Translations under genes and position numbers: made by a program
DNA from: Streptomyces brasiliensis
GTDB lineage: Bacteria > Actinomycetota > Actinomycetes > Streptomycetales > Streptomycetaceae
Direction: 5' to 3'
Assembly (NCBI RefSeq): GCF_014647875.1
Contig: NZ_BMQA01000013.1
Coordinates: forward strand, 62,001-126,000
DNA length: 64,000 nucleotides
The notes under the pieces: generated by a model
Databases searched by the model: none
What the model was told of the DNA's origin: nothing
The model's input: only the letters and a program-made list of their open reading frames with translations
In this document: positions 7,456-16,137 of the stretch, piece by piece
Layout of the letters: each line of letters starts with the position of its first letter
How positions within the stretch are numbered: position 1 is the first letter of the stretch

Positions 7456-8322
7456 TCAGGCCCGCAGCGTCTGCTCGGCCAGGTCCAGAGCCTGACGCGC
7501 GTAACCGCGTCCGAACAGCACCGTGTGCACCAGCAGTGGGAACAGCTGGTGGATGCCGATGCGGGCTTGCCAGCCGTCGGCCAGGGGCGCGGTCTCGTGG
7601 TAGCCGGTCAGTACCTTGTCCAGGTGGGGGCAGCCGAAGAGCTGGAGCATCGCGAGGTCCGTCTCGCGGTGTCCGCCGTGGGCGGCCGGGTCGATGAGCC
7701 AGGCGTGTCCGTTCGCGCCCCACAGCACGTTGCCGCTCCACAGGTCGCCGTGCAGCCGGGCGGGCGGTTCGGCTGGACCTGCCAGCTCGGGCATGCGCTC
7801 GCAGACGCGCTCGAGCACGGCCGCCTCGGAGGGCCGGAGCGTGCCGTCGCCGACGGCCAGGCGAAGGTAGGGGAGCACGCGGTGCTCGGCGTACCAGTGC
7901 GGCCAGTCCGTGCCGGGGATGTTGTACATGGGGGCGAGACCGATGTACGCGTCCTCGGGGCCGCCGGGTGGTGCGGCTCCGAACGCGGGTGCGCCGGTGG
8001 CGTGGAGGGCGGCGAGTGCGCGGCCGAACCGGAGCGCGGCGTCGGCGGAGGGCCGCCCCGTGGGGACGCGGTCGATCACCAGCCACCGCTCGTCGTGCCC
8101 GTGCACCGCCGGCACCCGGACCGTGCCCGCGGCGGCCAGCCAGCGCAACCCGGCCGCCTCGGCGCGTACGGCTCCCGGGGCGTCCGCGTGCTTGACGACC
8201 ACCGACTGCCTGTCGTCGAGGGTGACTTCGGCGAGCGCACCGGAGAGCGGTCGTACGTCTGCCACGGTTCGTCCGGTGAGCCGGGACGCCGCCGTTCCTG
8301 GACCTTCGCCGCTCAGTGCCAC
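7456..8322 (-). CDS. fructosamine kinase family protein
   Basis: A 288-residue aminoglycoside-phosphotransferase-fold kinase of the fructosamine/ketosamine-3-kinase family. It has the VVVKHADAP lysine segment (strand 3), LHGDLWSGNVLWG (catalytic loop, D-x(4)-N) and LIDPAAHGGHRETDLAML (metal-binding D and family signature). It probably phosphorylates glycated amines, leading to deglycation. The GTG start at 8322 overlaps the end of the rubredoxin frame (stop 8313-8315), so it may be translationally coupled. The longer upstream open frame encodes rubredoxin-shadow sequence and is not used. Confidence 0.88.
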   Translation of the reverse strand: MALSGEGPGTAASRLTGRTVADVRPLSGALAEVTLDDRQSVVVKHADAPGAVRAEAAGLRWLAAAGTVRVPAVHGHDERWLVIDRVPTGRPSADAALRFGRALAALHATGAPAFGAAPPGGPEDAYIGLAPMYNIPGTDWPHWYAEHRVLPYLRLAVGDGTLRPSEAAVLERVCERMPELAGPAEPPARLHGDLWSGNVLWGANGHAWLIDPAAHGGHRETDLAMLQLFGCPHLDKVLTGYHETAPLADGWQARIGIHQLFPLLVHTVLFGRGYARQALDLAEQTLRA

Positions 8323-8582
8323 GTGCCCAGGGTAGGGGCGCCCTCGGTTCCTTTGGCGACAGGCGAAGGCTCGGTCGGTCGTGCCGGGCGCAGGCGTGTG
8401 TGATCTCGACCATCTCGAAGTCGGCCTTGGCCTCCGCAGTCCGGGCAGGACCAGTCGTCGGGGATGTCCTCCCAGGCGGTGCCGGGCGCGATGCCCTCGT
8501 CGGGCCAGCCCTCGGCCTCGTCGTAGACCAAGCCGCACACCTGGCACATCCATGTCCTCGCGGGACGGCCGGCGGTGGTCAC
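8313..8582 (-). CDS. rubredoxin with frameshifted C-terminal tail
   Basis: An 89-residue frame starting GTG 8582, overlapping the previous rubredoxin's stop. It contains a complete rubredoxin core: C13-Q-V-C16 and C46-P-D-C49 around GLVYDEAEGWPDEGIAPGT and WEDIPDDW. It would carry one Fe(Cys)4 centre and pass electrons to an alkane hydroxylase. Immediately after C49 the usual tail (A-K-A-D-F-E-M-V-E-I) is found in another frame, so there is a one-base indel near 8440. The present frame continues with an unrelated arginine/proline-rich tail to 8313. The iron site itself is intact, so the protein may still fold. Confidence 0.6.
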   Translation of the reverse strand: MTTAGRPARTWMCQVCGLVYDEAEGWPDEGIAPGTAWEDIPDDWSCPDCGGQGRLRDGRDHTRLRPARPTEPSPVAKGTEGAPTLGTWH

Positions 8583-8753
8583 TCGTTCTCCTCGGGTTCG
8601 AAGTCGATCTTCTCGCGCACGCCGCAGTCGGGGCAGCACCAGTCGTCGGGCACCTTGTTCCACGGCGTGCCCGCGGGGAACCTTGCGGGGGTGTCCGGCG
8701 GCCTCGTCGTAGACGTAGACGTAGTCGCAGGCCGCGCAGCGGTCACGGCTCAC
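8579..8753 (-). pseudogene. rubredoxin, frameshifted between its cysteine pairs
   Basis: GTG 8753 opens VSRDRCAACDYVYVYDEAAG, the first half of a rubredoxin. The second half (FPAGTPWNKVPDDWCCPDCG, then a tail ending PEENE and TGA at 8579-8581) is in a different frame, with the shift near 8693. The two halves together make a normal ~58-residue rubredoxin, so a single indel breaks the gene. It overlaps the alkB remnant stop (GTGA) and the next rubredoxin start (GTGA), the coupling expected of an alkB-rubA-rubB operon. A sequencing error cannot be excluded. Confidence 0.75.
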
Positions 8754-8933
8754 GCGGCCGCCTCGGCGGGCCCGGCGGCGCCCTCGGACTGGTTGTCGGC
8801 GCCGTAACGGGCCAGGACGGCACGGCGCTTCAACGGCTGGACGTCGGCATGCGTGACGTCGCCGCCGTAGTGCGCGAGCGCGCGGTGGTCCATGATCCGG
8901 CGCCAGACCGGGGGCGTCCGCCTGACGGCCAGT
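8750..8933 (-). pseudogene. alkane 1-monooxygenase (AlkB) C-terminal remnant
   Basis: The frame ending at TGA 8750-8752 reads VWRRIMDHRALAHYGGDVTH and then LKRRAVLARYGADNQSEG. This matches the C-terminal end of actinobacterial AlkB proteins (x-P-P-x-W-x-R-x-M-x-x-R-x-L-A-H-Y). An in-frame stop occurs just upstream, near 8934, and the membrane domain with the His-box iron ligands is missing. About 60 residues survive of a roughly 400-residue enzyme. It sits at the head of the rubredoxin genes, as in intact alkB operons. Confidence 0.7.
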
Positions 8934-9051
8934 CATATCGTCCAGCCCGCGCTCTCGCCGGAGGAGTCGGCGCGTCGTATTGCACGGATCACGGCGCGTA
9001 TCGCCCACCCATCTGCAGGGGACTGAGACGGTCGCCGCACGCCCGTGCGCC

Positions 9052-9068
9052 GTTGCCGGATCGGCAAC
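9052..9068. promoter_or_regulatory. inverted repeat upstream of the hydrolase gene, candidate operator
   Basis: GTTGCCG (9052-9058) and CGGCAAC (9062-9068) are perfect 7-bp arms around GAT, 70 bp before the hydrolase start. This resembles a dimeric repressor site. No cognate regulator is adjacent. Confidence 0.4.
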
Positions 9069-9137
9069 ATCGTTCGCCTTCCATGGCGCGGCAGACGCAG
9101 GATCGTCCCAGTTGCCCCGCGAACCCAGGGAGGATCC

Positions 9138-10124
9138 ATGCCGCAGTCGCCGTTCCCCGACGTCACCCACCGGCTCGTCCCCTCGCCGGCCGGCCGGATC
9201 CACCTGGTGGAACAGGGCACCGGCCCCCTGGTCCTGCTCGTGCACGGTTTCCCCGAGTCCTGGTACTCGTGGCGCCACCAGCTTCCCGCGCTGGCGGCCG
9301 CCGGCTACCGCGCCGTCGCCGTCGACGTGCGCGGATACGGCCGCTCCGCCAAGCCCGCCGAGGTGAGCGCGTACCGGCTGCTGGACCTCGTGGACGACAA
9401 CGTCGCCGTGGTCGAGGCGCTGGGCGAGCGGTCCGCGGTGATCGTCGGCCACGACTGGGGCGCGACCATCGCCGCCACCTCCGCCCTCGTCCGGCCCGAC
9501 GTCTTCCGTGCCGTCGGACTGCTCAGCGTGCCGTACACCCCGCCCGGCGGACCGAAACCGAGCGAGGTCTTCGCGCGCATGGGCGGTGAAGAGGAGTTCT
9601 ACGTCTCCTACTTCCAGGAACCCGGTCGCGCCGAGGCCGAGTTCGAGCCCGACGTCCGCGGCTGGCTCGCGGGTTTCTACGCCGCCCTGTCCGCCGACAC
9701 CATGCCCGCACCAGGCGCCCCGGACCCGCACTTCGTCCGTCCCGGCGGAGCCCTGCGCGACCGCTTTCCGACCGGATCGCTGCCGTCCTGGCTCGCCGAG
9801 AGTGAACTCGACCTCTACGCCGAGGAGTTCGAGCGCACCGGTCTGACCGGAGCGCTCAACCGCTACCGGAACATGGACCGGGACTGGGCGGACCTGGCCG
9901 ACTTCGCCGGTGCCCCGGTCACCCAGCCGTCGCTGTTCGCCGGCGGCGGCCTGGACGCCTCCACCACCTGGCTCGCCGACGCCATCGAGGCGTACCCCAC
10001 CACGCTGCCGGGCCTCACCGCCTCGCACATCCTCGAGGGCTGCGGCCACTGGATCCAGCAGGAGCGGCCCGAGGAGATCAACCTGCTGCTGGCCGACTGG
10101 CTTTCGGCGGTCGCGCCGCGCTGA
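9138..10124 (+). CDS. alpha/beta-hydrolase, epoxide hydrolase-like
   Basis: A 328-residue alpha/beta-hydrolase. The ATG at 9138 follows GGGAGGATCC, giving good spacing; an earlier in-frame start has no site. The oxyanion motif HGFPESW is at 36-42. The nucleophile is Asp106 in GHDWGA, which with HGFPESW is the epoxide-hydrolase signature. The catalytic His is in GCGHWIQQERPEEIN near the C-terminus. It should open epoxides to diols by way of an ester intermediate. The substrate is unknown. The adjacent alkB/rubredoxin remnants hint at a former hydrocarbon-oxidation locus. Confidence 0.88.
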   Translation: MPQSPFPDVTHRLVPSPAGRIHLVEQGTGPLVLLVHGFPESWYSWRHQLPALAAAGYRAVAVDVRGYGRSAKPAEVSAYRLLDLVDDNVAVVEALGERSAVIVGHDWGATIAATSALVRPDVFRAVGLLSVPYTPPGGPKPSEVFARMGGEEEFYVSYFQEPGRAEAEFEPDVRGWLAGFYAALSADTMPAPGAPDPHFVRPGGALRDRFPTGSLPSWLAESELDLYAEEFERTGLTGALNRYRNMDRDWADLADFAGAPVTQPSLFAGGGLDASTTWLADAIEAYPTTLPGLTASHILEGCGHWIQQERPEEINLLLADWLSAVAPR

Positions 10125-10164
10125 GACCGAGGTCACGGGGGACCGGACGGACTTGGCCGACGTG

Positions 10165-10290
10165 CCACCGCACGGTACGGTCTCAGGGACATCGACGAAG
10201 GCAACGCGGAAGCCGGTGAGAATCCGGCACGGTCGCGCCACTGTGAACGGGACACCCTCGGGAGCCCGCAAGTCAGACCCGCCGCCCTCG
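10165..10290 (+). ncRNA. cobalamin riboswitch
   Basis: The stretch contains the hallmark segments of the adenosylcobalamin riboswitch in order: GGAAGCCGGTGAGAATCCGG (J6/3 core and flanking stem), then CGCCACTGTGA, then the B12-box-like AGCCCGCAAGTCAGACC at about 10263-10279. It ends ~50 bp before cbtB. In known actinobacterial examples, bound cobalamin represses cobalt-uptake and cobalamin-pathway genes. Here it should switch off cbtB-cbtA when B12 is plentiful. Confidence 0.92.
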
Positions 10291-10337
10291 TCCAGTGCAC
10301 CACCGAGATGGGACGCGAACTCCCGAGGAGGTCTGCC

Positions 10338-10559
10338 ATGGCGCAGCACGTCGCTCAGCCGACAACCGACGCCCCCGCACTTCCCGCCACCCTGCCGATC
10401 CGCGCGATCGTCCCGTGGGCGGTCTTCTTCGGCATCCTGATGCTGGTCCTGCTGTACTTCGTCGGCGCCGAGCAGGGCGCCACCTCGCTCGTCTCCGGCG
10501 AGAACGTCCACGAATGGGTGCACGACGCCCGCCATCTGCTCGGTTTCCCCTGCCACTGA
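10338..10559 (+). CDS. cbtB: cobalt transporter subunit CbtB
   Basis: A 73-residue membrane protein starting at ATG 10338 behind GAGGAGG. It has one transmembrane helix (IVPWAVFFGILMLVLLYFVG, about 24-43). The C-terminus is rich in histidine (ENVHEWVHDARHLLGFPCH), the proposed metal-binding tail typical of CbtB. It works with CbtA as a predicted B12-regulated cobalt transporter. The riboswitch lies directly upstream and cbtA follows after 21 bp. Confidence 0.9.
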   Translation: MAQHVAQPTTDAPALPATLPIRAIVPWAVFFGILMLVLLYFVGAEQGATSLVSGENVHEWVHDARHLLGFPCH

Positions 10560-10580
10560 CACGAGGGACGCCGAACCCAC

Positions 10581-11339
10581 ATGAACTCCGCAACCGTCAG
10601 AAACCTCCTGGTGCGGGGCATGCTGGCCGGTCTCGCCGCCGGTCTGCTCGCCCTGCTCGTCGCCTACGTCCTCGGTGAACCGAGCGTCGACGACGCCATC
10701 GGTTTCGAACAGTCCCACGCCCCGGCGCACACACACGAGGTCGAGGCCGTCTCCCGTTCCCTGCAGTCCACCGCGGGCCTGGCCACCGGTGTGCTCGTCT
10801 ACGGGGTGGCCTTCGGCGGCATCGCCGCCCTGGCCTTCTGCTTCGCGCTCGGCCGCGTCGGCCGTTTCGCCCCGCGCGCCACCGCCCTGCTGCTGTCCGG
10901 CACGGCACTGCTCGCGGTGTACGTGGTCCCGTTCCTGAAGTACCCGGCCAACCCACCGTCGGTCGGCGACGCCGACACCATCGACCGGCGCACGACCCTG
11001 TACTTCCTGATGATGCTGCTCAGCGTCCTGCTGGCGGTGGCCGCCGTGATCGTCGGCAGGCGGCTGGCAGGCCGTCTCGGCCACTGGTACGCCACCGTCA
11101 CGGGGGTCGCCTTCTTCGTCCTCGTGATCGGAGTGGCGTTCGCCTTCCTGCCCGCCGTCAACGAGGTGCCGAAGGACTTCCCGGCGACCCTGCTGTGGCG
11201 GTTCCGCATGTCGGCCCTCGCCATCCAGGTCACCCTGTGGGCCGGATTCGGTCTGGTCTTCGGCGAGTTGGCGCAGCGCCTGCTGTCACCTCGCCCGGCG
11301 ACAGCACCGGCGGCACGGGCGACACCGGTGCCGCACTGA
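10581..11339 (+). CDS. cbtA: cobalt transporter CbtA
   Basis: A 252-residue polytopic membrane protein. Helices are seen at about 8-30 (NLLVRGMLAGLAAGLLALLV), 68-90, 100-118, 133-152, 165-185 and 210-232. A histidine-containing segment (SHAPAHTHEVE, 45-55) lies in the first external loop, as expected of CbtA. It forms an operon with cbtB under the cobalamin riboswitch. Confidence 0.9.
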   Translation: MNSATVRNLLVRGMLAGLAAGLLALLVAYVLGEPSVDDAIGFEQSHAPAHTHEVEAVSRSLQSTAGLATGVLVYGVAFGGIAALAFCFALGRVGRFAPRATALLLSGTALLAVYVVPFLKYPANPPSVGDADTIDRRTTLYFLMMLLSVLLAVAAVIVGRRLAGRLGHWYATVTGVAFFVLVIGVAFAFLPAVNEVPKDFPATLLWRFRMSALAIQVTLWAGFGLVFGELAQRLLSPRPATAPAARATPVPH

Positions 11340-11413
11340 GCATCGCGCCACAACGGTGCGTACGCCCGCAGCGGGTCCCGGAACCGCCCTGGACCCGCTG
11401 CCGTTTCCGGCGC

Positions 11414-11992
11414 TCAGGCGCCGGACGCGTCGAGGGGCTGCCCGAGTCGCAGGTTCCAGCGCCCCGCGCGCCCGCTGAGCGCCGTCGCCGTCAACGGCGG
11501 TACGTCGAGCCGCCAGAACGCCTCCACCGGCATCCCCAGGGCCACGACCACCACGGATCGCACGAACTCCGGCTCCACCACGGCCAGGACACCGTCCTCG
11601 GACTCCTGGACCACCTCCAGCCAGCGCCCCGCCCGGCCGCAGAGGGAACGTACCGACTCGCCTCCGTGGGGCGCGGCCCGGGGATCGGCCAACCACAGGG
11701 CGACCGCGTCCGGTTCGGCCGCGGCGACCTCCTCGAGCGTGCGGCCACGCCAGCGTCCCATGTCCAGGGCGGCCAACTCCGGTGCCTCCGTGGCCTCGAG
11801 CCCGAGCGCCGACGCGGTCCCACGGCACCGCACGGTGGGGGACACCAGCACCCGCCGGGCCGCTCGCAGCGTCCCCCTGGCCGACCGGGCCCGCGCCGTG
11901 CCGCTCTCGTCGAGCGGGTCTGCGTCGTCGAACCGTGCCCGACGCAGGGATCTGCTCATGGCGGGCGATACCAGGGTGACGCGACTCGTCAC
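11414..11992 (-). CDS. histidine-phosphatase-fold protein without catalytic histidines
   Basis: A 192-residue protein with the fold of the histidine phosphatase (phosphoglycerate mutase-like) superfamily. GTG 11992 has GGAGGAA upstream. The middle (LGLEATEAPELAALDMGRWRG, then AAPHGGESVRSL) is typical of cobalamin-type phosphatases (CobC-like). The N-terminal RHG motif is replaced by VSPAMSRSLR. The second catalytic His segment, normally a V-x-H near L-x-V-x-x-x-x-V-R, reads LAVVEPEFVRSV. It therefore probably cannot form the phosphohistidine intermediate. Its position beside riboswitch-controlled cbtBA suggests a non-catalytic role in cobalt or cobalamin handling (inference). Confidence 0.8.
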   Translation of the reverse strand: MTSRVTLVSPAMSRSLRRARFDDADPLDESGTARARSARGTLRAARRVLVSPTVRCRGTASALGLEATEAPELAALDMGRWRGRTLEEVAAAEPDAVALWLADPRAAPHGGESVRSLCGRAGRWLEVVQESEDGVLAVVEPEFVRSVVVVALGMPVEAFWRLDVPPLTATALSGRAGRWNLRLGQPLDASGA

Positions 11993-12140
11993 GGGCGGTT
12001 CCTCCGATCGGCCGGCGATGACCTGCGTACCGTACGCGGGGAGTTGATGGTGGCCGACATGAGTGGCGCGGATTGGCAGTGACGAGAGGGAGGGAAGTGT
12101 TACGGGTGCCGTGATCACCCGTGAAGGGAGTACCAACACC

Positions 12141-13491
12141 GTGACGCTCATGGCGCCTCCCCCCATACCCAGGGCGGCGGGTTCGCTGCCGCTGCTGGGT
12201 CACGCCGTACAGCTGTGGCGGGACAACCTCGCTTTCATCGCATCCCTCCGTGAGAACTACGGCCCGCTGGTGGAGATTCGTGGTCCAGGACCCCGAACTC
12301 ATCCGCACCATGCTCACCGACCTCGGCCCGAGCCTCGACAAGGGGCGGTTCTTCGAGAAGATGGGCCAGTTGCTGGGCGATTCGGTGGTCACCGTCGCCG
12401 GTCAGGAGCACGTTCGCAAACGGCGGCAGCTGCAACCCGCGTTCGGCCGCTCCAAGATCGCGGGTTACGTGGACATCATGCGCGGTGAGGTCACCGCCAC
12501 CGTCGACCGGTGGACGCCCGGCCGGCGCCTCGACGTCCGCGAGGCCATGGTCGAGCTCTCGCTCGACATGCTGGCCAAGACCGTGTTCTCCGGAAGCCTG
12601 GACTCCGCCGCCTTCCGCCAGTTGCGCGGGGATCTGTCGATCGTCATGAACGGCGTCGGCGTCCGCATCATGCTCCCCGACTGGGTGGAACGTCTGCCGC
12701 TCGGTTTCAACCGCCGCTTCCTCACAGCGCGTGACGACGTACGGGCCACCATCGGGAGTGCCATTGCCGCCCTGCAGGCCTCCGAGCACGACACCGGGGA
12801 CATGCTGTCCATGCTCCTGAGCGCCGAGGACGAGACGACCGGCCGTCCGCTGACGGACGAGCAGATCTGTTCGGAGATCCTCACCCTCGCCGTGGCGGGC
12901 ACCGAGACCACGGCGTCGGTCCTGTCCTGGGTGCTCTACGAACTGGCCCGCCACCCCGACGTCGAATCCCGTGTCCTCGCCGAGCTCGACGACGTCCTCG
13001 GCGACCGTCCCATCACCTTCGAGGACGTGCCCCGGCTGACCTGTCTGGACCGCGTCATCACCGAGGCGCTCCGGCTCCACCACACCGGCTGGCTCGTCAC
13101 CCGCCGGACCATCACCGAGACGAGGCTCGGCCCCTGGACACTGCCGGCGGGCACCGAACTGGCCTACTGCCAGCACGCCCTGCACCGCGACCCCGCCTTC
13201 TACCCCGACCCCCTGACCTTCGATCCGGACCGCTGGCTGGACGAGAACCAGTCGCTCCCGCCGGGCGCGTTCGTGCCCTTCGGCGCGGGGAAGCACAAGT
13301 GCATCGGCGACCGCTTCGCCACGACGGAACTGATCACGGCGCTCTCCACCCTGCTGCGACGCTGGAAACTGGAGCTCGCTCCGGGAGAGACGGTGCAGCC
13401 GGTGGCCAGGGCGACGGTACGGCCCCGGACCCTGGTCATGACCGTGACGCCACGGCAGCGGTGCGCGGCTCCCGATACGACGGCGGCCTAG
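12141..13491 (+). pseudogene. cytochrome P450, frameshifted near the N-terminus
   Basis: Two frames together make a P450. The first, from GTG 12141, gives IPRAAGSLPLLGHAVQLWRD and ends GPLVEIR at ~12282. The second continues from about 12283 with FVVQDPELIRTML to 13491. Relative to related P450s the junction lacks roughly eight residues and shifts frame, so a short deletion fits. The rest is complete: I-helix AGTETTAS, ExxR in EALRLHH, and heme-binding FGAGKHKCIGDRFATTE with the axial Cys. The sequence resembles terpene-pathway P450s (pentalenene-oxygenase-like), but no terpene synthase is nearby. Confidence 0.8.
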
Positions 13492-13554
13492 ACAGGACAC
13501 CGTGATACGCGGCCCGGGCCACGCCATTACCGCGGTCCGGGCCGTGCGTCGCAC

Positions 13555-14063
13555 AGCAGGAACCCTTGCCCAACAGTTCCTCGGCATCGGTACCGGCATC
13601 CCACCTCCCCGAAGCTCCACGAGATCGCCCAGTCGGTGTCGCCCGGCTCCCGAGTGGTCTACGCCGACAACGACCTGGACGCTCCCGAGCTGCGAGAGAC
13701 CCCCGCCCGGCCGGTGGCGCTCACGGTGATCGCCGTCGTCCCCTTCATGCTCGACGAGGACGACGCGGTCGGTGTCGTACGCCGTCTCCCATAGCCGCTG
13801 CCCCGGGCAGCTGTCCGGCGATGTCCATCGGCACCGCCGAGTTCGCGCCCGACGAGGTGGGCCGGGTCGACCGCGAGTACGCGGCCCGCACCATGCCGAT
13901 GCGCCTGCGTACCATCGATGAGGCCCACGAGTTCTTCGACGGCTTGGAGCCGGCGGAGCCCGGCATCGTCCAGGTGCACAAGTGGCATCCGGACGGCAAG
14001 GGCGAGGACGGCATCCGGGACGAGGACATCGCGATGTACGGCGCGGTGGCCCGCACACCGTGA
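13555..14063 (+). pseudogene. DUF574 SAM-methyltransferase remnant
   Basis: Pieces of the same family as the gene at 2651 appear in order but in three frames: QQFLGIGTGIP (SAM motif), then KLHEIAQSVSPGSRVVYADN through VALTVIAVVPFMLDEDDA to a stop near 13795, then MSIGTAEFAPDEVGRV and EFFDGLEPAEPGIVQVHKWH to 14063. The N-terminal 60-70 residues and an internal stretch after motif II are missing. Several indels show long-standing decay rather than one sequencing error. Confidence 0.8.
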
Positions 14064-14105
14064 CGCCCGGCATGCCGTGACCGGCCACCCCGCTCGGCGT
14101 GCCGT

Positions 14106-15266
14106 TCAGTGGCTGGGGTGGAAGTCCTCGGCGCTGATGGTCTTGCCGTGGTGGTGCGCGGTGGTCGACGTGCGGTGGAGGGCGATGAGCGCGGCGTCGT
14201 CGTCGAGGCGGCCGCCGGAGTGGGCGAGCAGGTCGCGCCGGACGTGGTGCATGAGGGCCTCGGGACTGAGGTCGGTCCACTGGGCCACCCGCTCCGCGAG
14301 CGGATAGAAGCGGCCGCTCGCGTCGCGGGACTCGATGACGCCGTCGGTGTACAGCAGCAGGGTGTCGCCGGGCTCGAAGGAGAACACGTCCAGCGTGTAG
14401 TCGGCGGGCTTTGTGCTGTGGACCCCCAAGGGGGGCGCCGGATGGAGGCTCGGGACGGTGACCGCGTGTCCGGGGCTGAGCAGCAGCGGGGGAGGGTGGC
14501 CGCAACTGGTCATCCGGGTGATCGGGTCGTCGTCGGGAATCTCGACCAGCAGCGCCGTGGCGAAGCGTTCGCCGATCTCCTCGGCCGGCTCGAAGTCGGC
14601 TGTGTAGCGGGAGATGCTCTGCTCCAGGGTGGTGGCCAGCTCTGACAGTGCCGTGTGCCGGTGCGCGGCCTCGCGGAACGCCCCGAGCAGCAGAGCCGCC
14701 TCGCCGATCGCGGGCAGGCCTTTGCCGCGGACGTCGCCGATCAGGACACGTATGGCGCTATCCGCCCGGGTGGCCGCGTAGAGGTCGCCGCCGATCTGGG
14801 CCTCGTCCTCGGCGGCCAGGTACAGGGAGGCGATCTTCAGCGGGCCGATGTGTTCCGGCAGCGGCCACATCAGGACGTGCTGGGCGGCCTCGGCGACCGA
14901 CCGGACCTGGGCCAGTTGTGCCTGGTGCCGGTCGCGGATCGCGCGGTAGACGACGATCATCACCGAGAGGACGGCAAGGGTGATGATCTGCACGACGTGA
15001 TTCGGGGTCATCAGCCCGCCGTGGAAGGCGGCGGCGACGATCTGGGCCGCCAGCGCCAGCGCCCCGACCAGCCCTGTCGTCCAGGCCCCGGCGAACGACG
15101 CGGTGATGGCGGGGGCGATGATCAGCGAGGGTCCGAGATGGATGGTCTCCGGGGTGCGGATGTCCACCGCGGTGATGATCACGACGAACGCGACCGGGAG
15201 CAGGAGCAGTGCGTGACTCGACAGCCACGGCTGCCGGAGAGCGGCGATGCTCCGCCTAGGGCCCAT
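14106..15266 (-). CDS. membrane PP2C-type SpoIIE family phosphatase
   Basis: A 386-residue protein. The N-terminal ~110 residues form three or four membrane helices (HALLLLPVAFVVIITAVDI; LIIAPAITASFAGAWTTGLV; VQIITLAVLSVMIVVYRAI). The C-terminal SpoIIE/RsbU phosphatase domain has EAQIGGDLYAATR and VLIGDVRGKGLPA (metal aspartates), LLLYTDGVIESRD and a final RLDDDAALIAL. It probably dephosphorylates an anti-anti-sigma factor, in response to a signal sensed in the membrane. Such solo phosphatases are very common in Streptomyces. No partner is adjacent. Confidence 0.9.
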   Translation of the reverse strand: MGPRRSIAALRQPWLSSHALLLLPVAFVVIITAVDIRTPETIHLGPSLIIAPAITASFAGAWTTGLVGALALAAQIVAAAFHGGLMTPNHVVQIITLAVLSVMIVVYRAIRDRHQAQLAQVRSVAEAAQHVLMWPLPEHIGPLKIASLYLAAEDEAQIGGDLYAATRADSAIRVLIGDVRGKGLPAIGEAALLLGAFREAAHRHTALSELATTLEQSISRYTADFEPAEEIGERFATALLVEIPDDDPITRMTSCGHPPPLLLSPGHAVTVPSLHPAPPLGVHSTKPADYTLDVFSFEPGDTLLLYTDGVIESRDASGRFYPLAERVAQWTDLSPEALMHHVRRDLLAHSGGRLDDDAALIALHRTSTTAHHHGKTISAEDFHPSH

Positions 15267-15339
15267 GGCATCAAGCGTGCCCCACCCCCGGCCGACCGGC
15301 CATCGCGCAGGCGTGACGCGGCCGCCCGGGGTGTCCGGC

Positions 15340-16060
15340 TCAGTGCCCGTGTCCGGCCGTGGTCTTCGGGTGCGTGGTGTCGGACGCGTCGGCCGGTGCG
15401 TCCGTCCGCACGGTGAACGCCGCCGTACGGACCCTCCCGTCGTGCCTGAAGCCGAGGAAGAGCCGGTATGTGCCCGCGCTCGGTGCCGTGGCCGTGAAGG
15501 AGACGTCCGGTCCGGGGTGGGTCGTGCCGTCGCCGGGCTCGCCGTTCGGATGGACGTGCAGGTAGGCGAGGTCGCCGGAGCGCAGGGCGACGAGATGGCC
15601 GTACGCCTGCAGGTACGGCTCGAGGTTGCGCACGGGCTCGCCGTCCTTCGCCACGCTCAGGGTGAGCTCGGCGGGCCGGCCCGCGACCAGGTCTCCGTGC
15701 AGCGTGACCCGGTAGTCGTCGACACGGGCGGTGCGGGAGTCGCGGACGTCGTCCTCGGCCCGGTCGCCGTGAGGTCGGTGCCGAGGGCGAGTCCCTCACC
15801 GTCGCCGGGGGGTGAAGTCGGCGAAGACCCGGTATCCCGTCGCCCTGGGCAGGTCGACGGGCGTGGACCAGGGGCCGTCGTCCGCGCGGACGGGGTGCAG
15901 ATGACGGTAGACGGTCAGATCTCGCGAGGCGACGATCAGGTGCAGTTCCTTGCCGTGCTTCGGCTCGTACGCGGTGACCGCGCGGCCCGTCGTATTGCGT
16001 ACGACCGTGAAGCGCAGGTCGGCGTCCCGGCCGGCCGGGACGGTCTGCGTCTTCAGGACC
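15340..16060 (-). pseudogene. Met/His-rich copper-associated lipoprotein homologue, broken
   Basis: Read leftward, the pieces are LKTQTVPAGRDADLRFTVVR to RATGYRVFADFTP, then (shifted near 15808) GDGEGLALGTDLTATGP, then (shifted again near 15765) VDDYRVTLHGDLVAGRPAEL and VRNLEPYLQAYGHLVALRSG to the stop at 15340-15342. These line up throughout with the intact lipoprotein at 16387-17304 (compare FRHLHPAM, GSWRVFASFTP, DLQPYLDTYAHLTAFHEGDA). The signal peptide and lipobox are missing. It is a degraded paralogue with at least two frameshifts and a truncated 5' end. Confidence 0.8.
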
Positions 16061-16137
16061 AGTCAAAGGCGTGACCGGTGCGCTGAACCAGCACAACCCG
16101 TTGCTGGGCGGTCTTCCGTTGCAGAGCTGATCTTTCG

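Noticed and set aside
8313..11084. A 923-codon open frame on the minus strand
   Set aside because: It runs antisense to the epoxide hydrolase, cbtB and cbtA genes, all with clear family motifs. Only its last ~90 codons (the rubredoxin) are coding.
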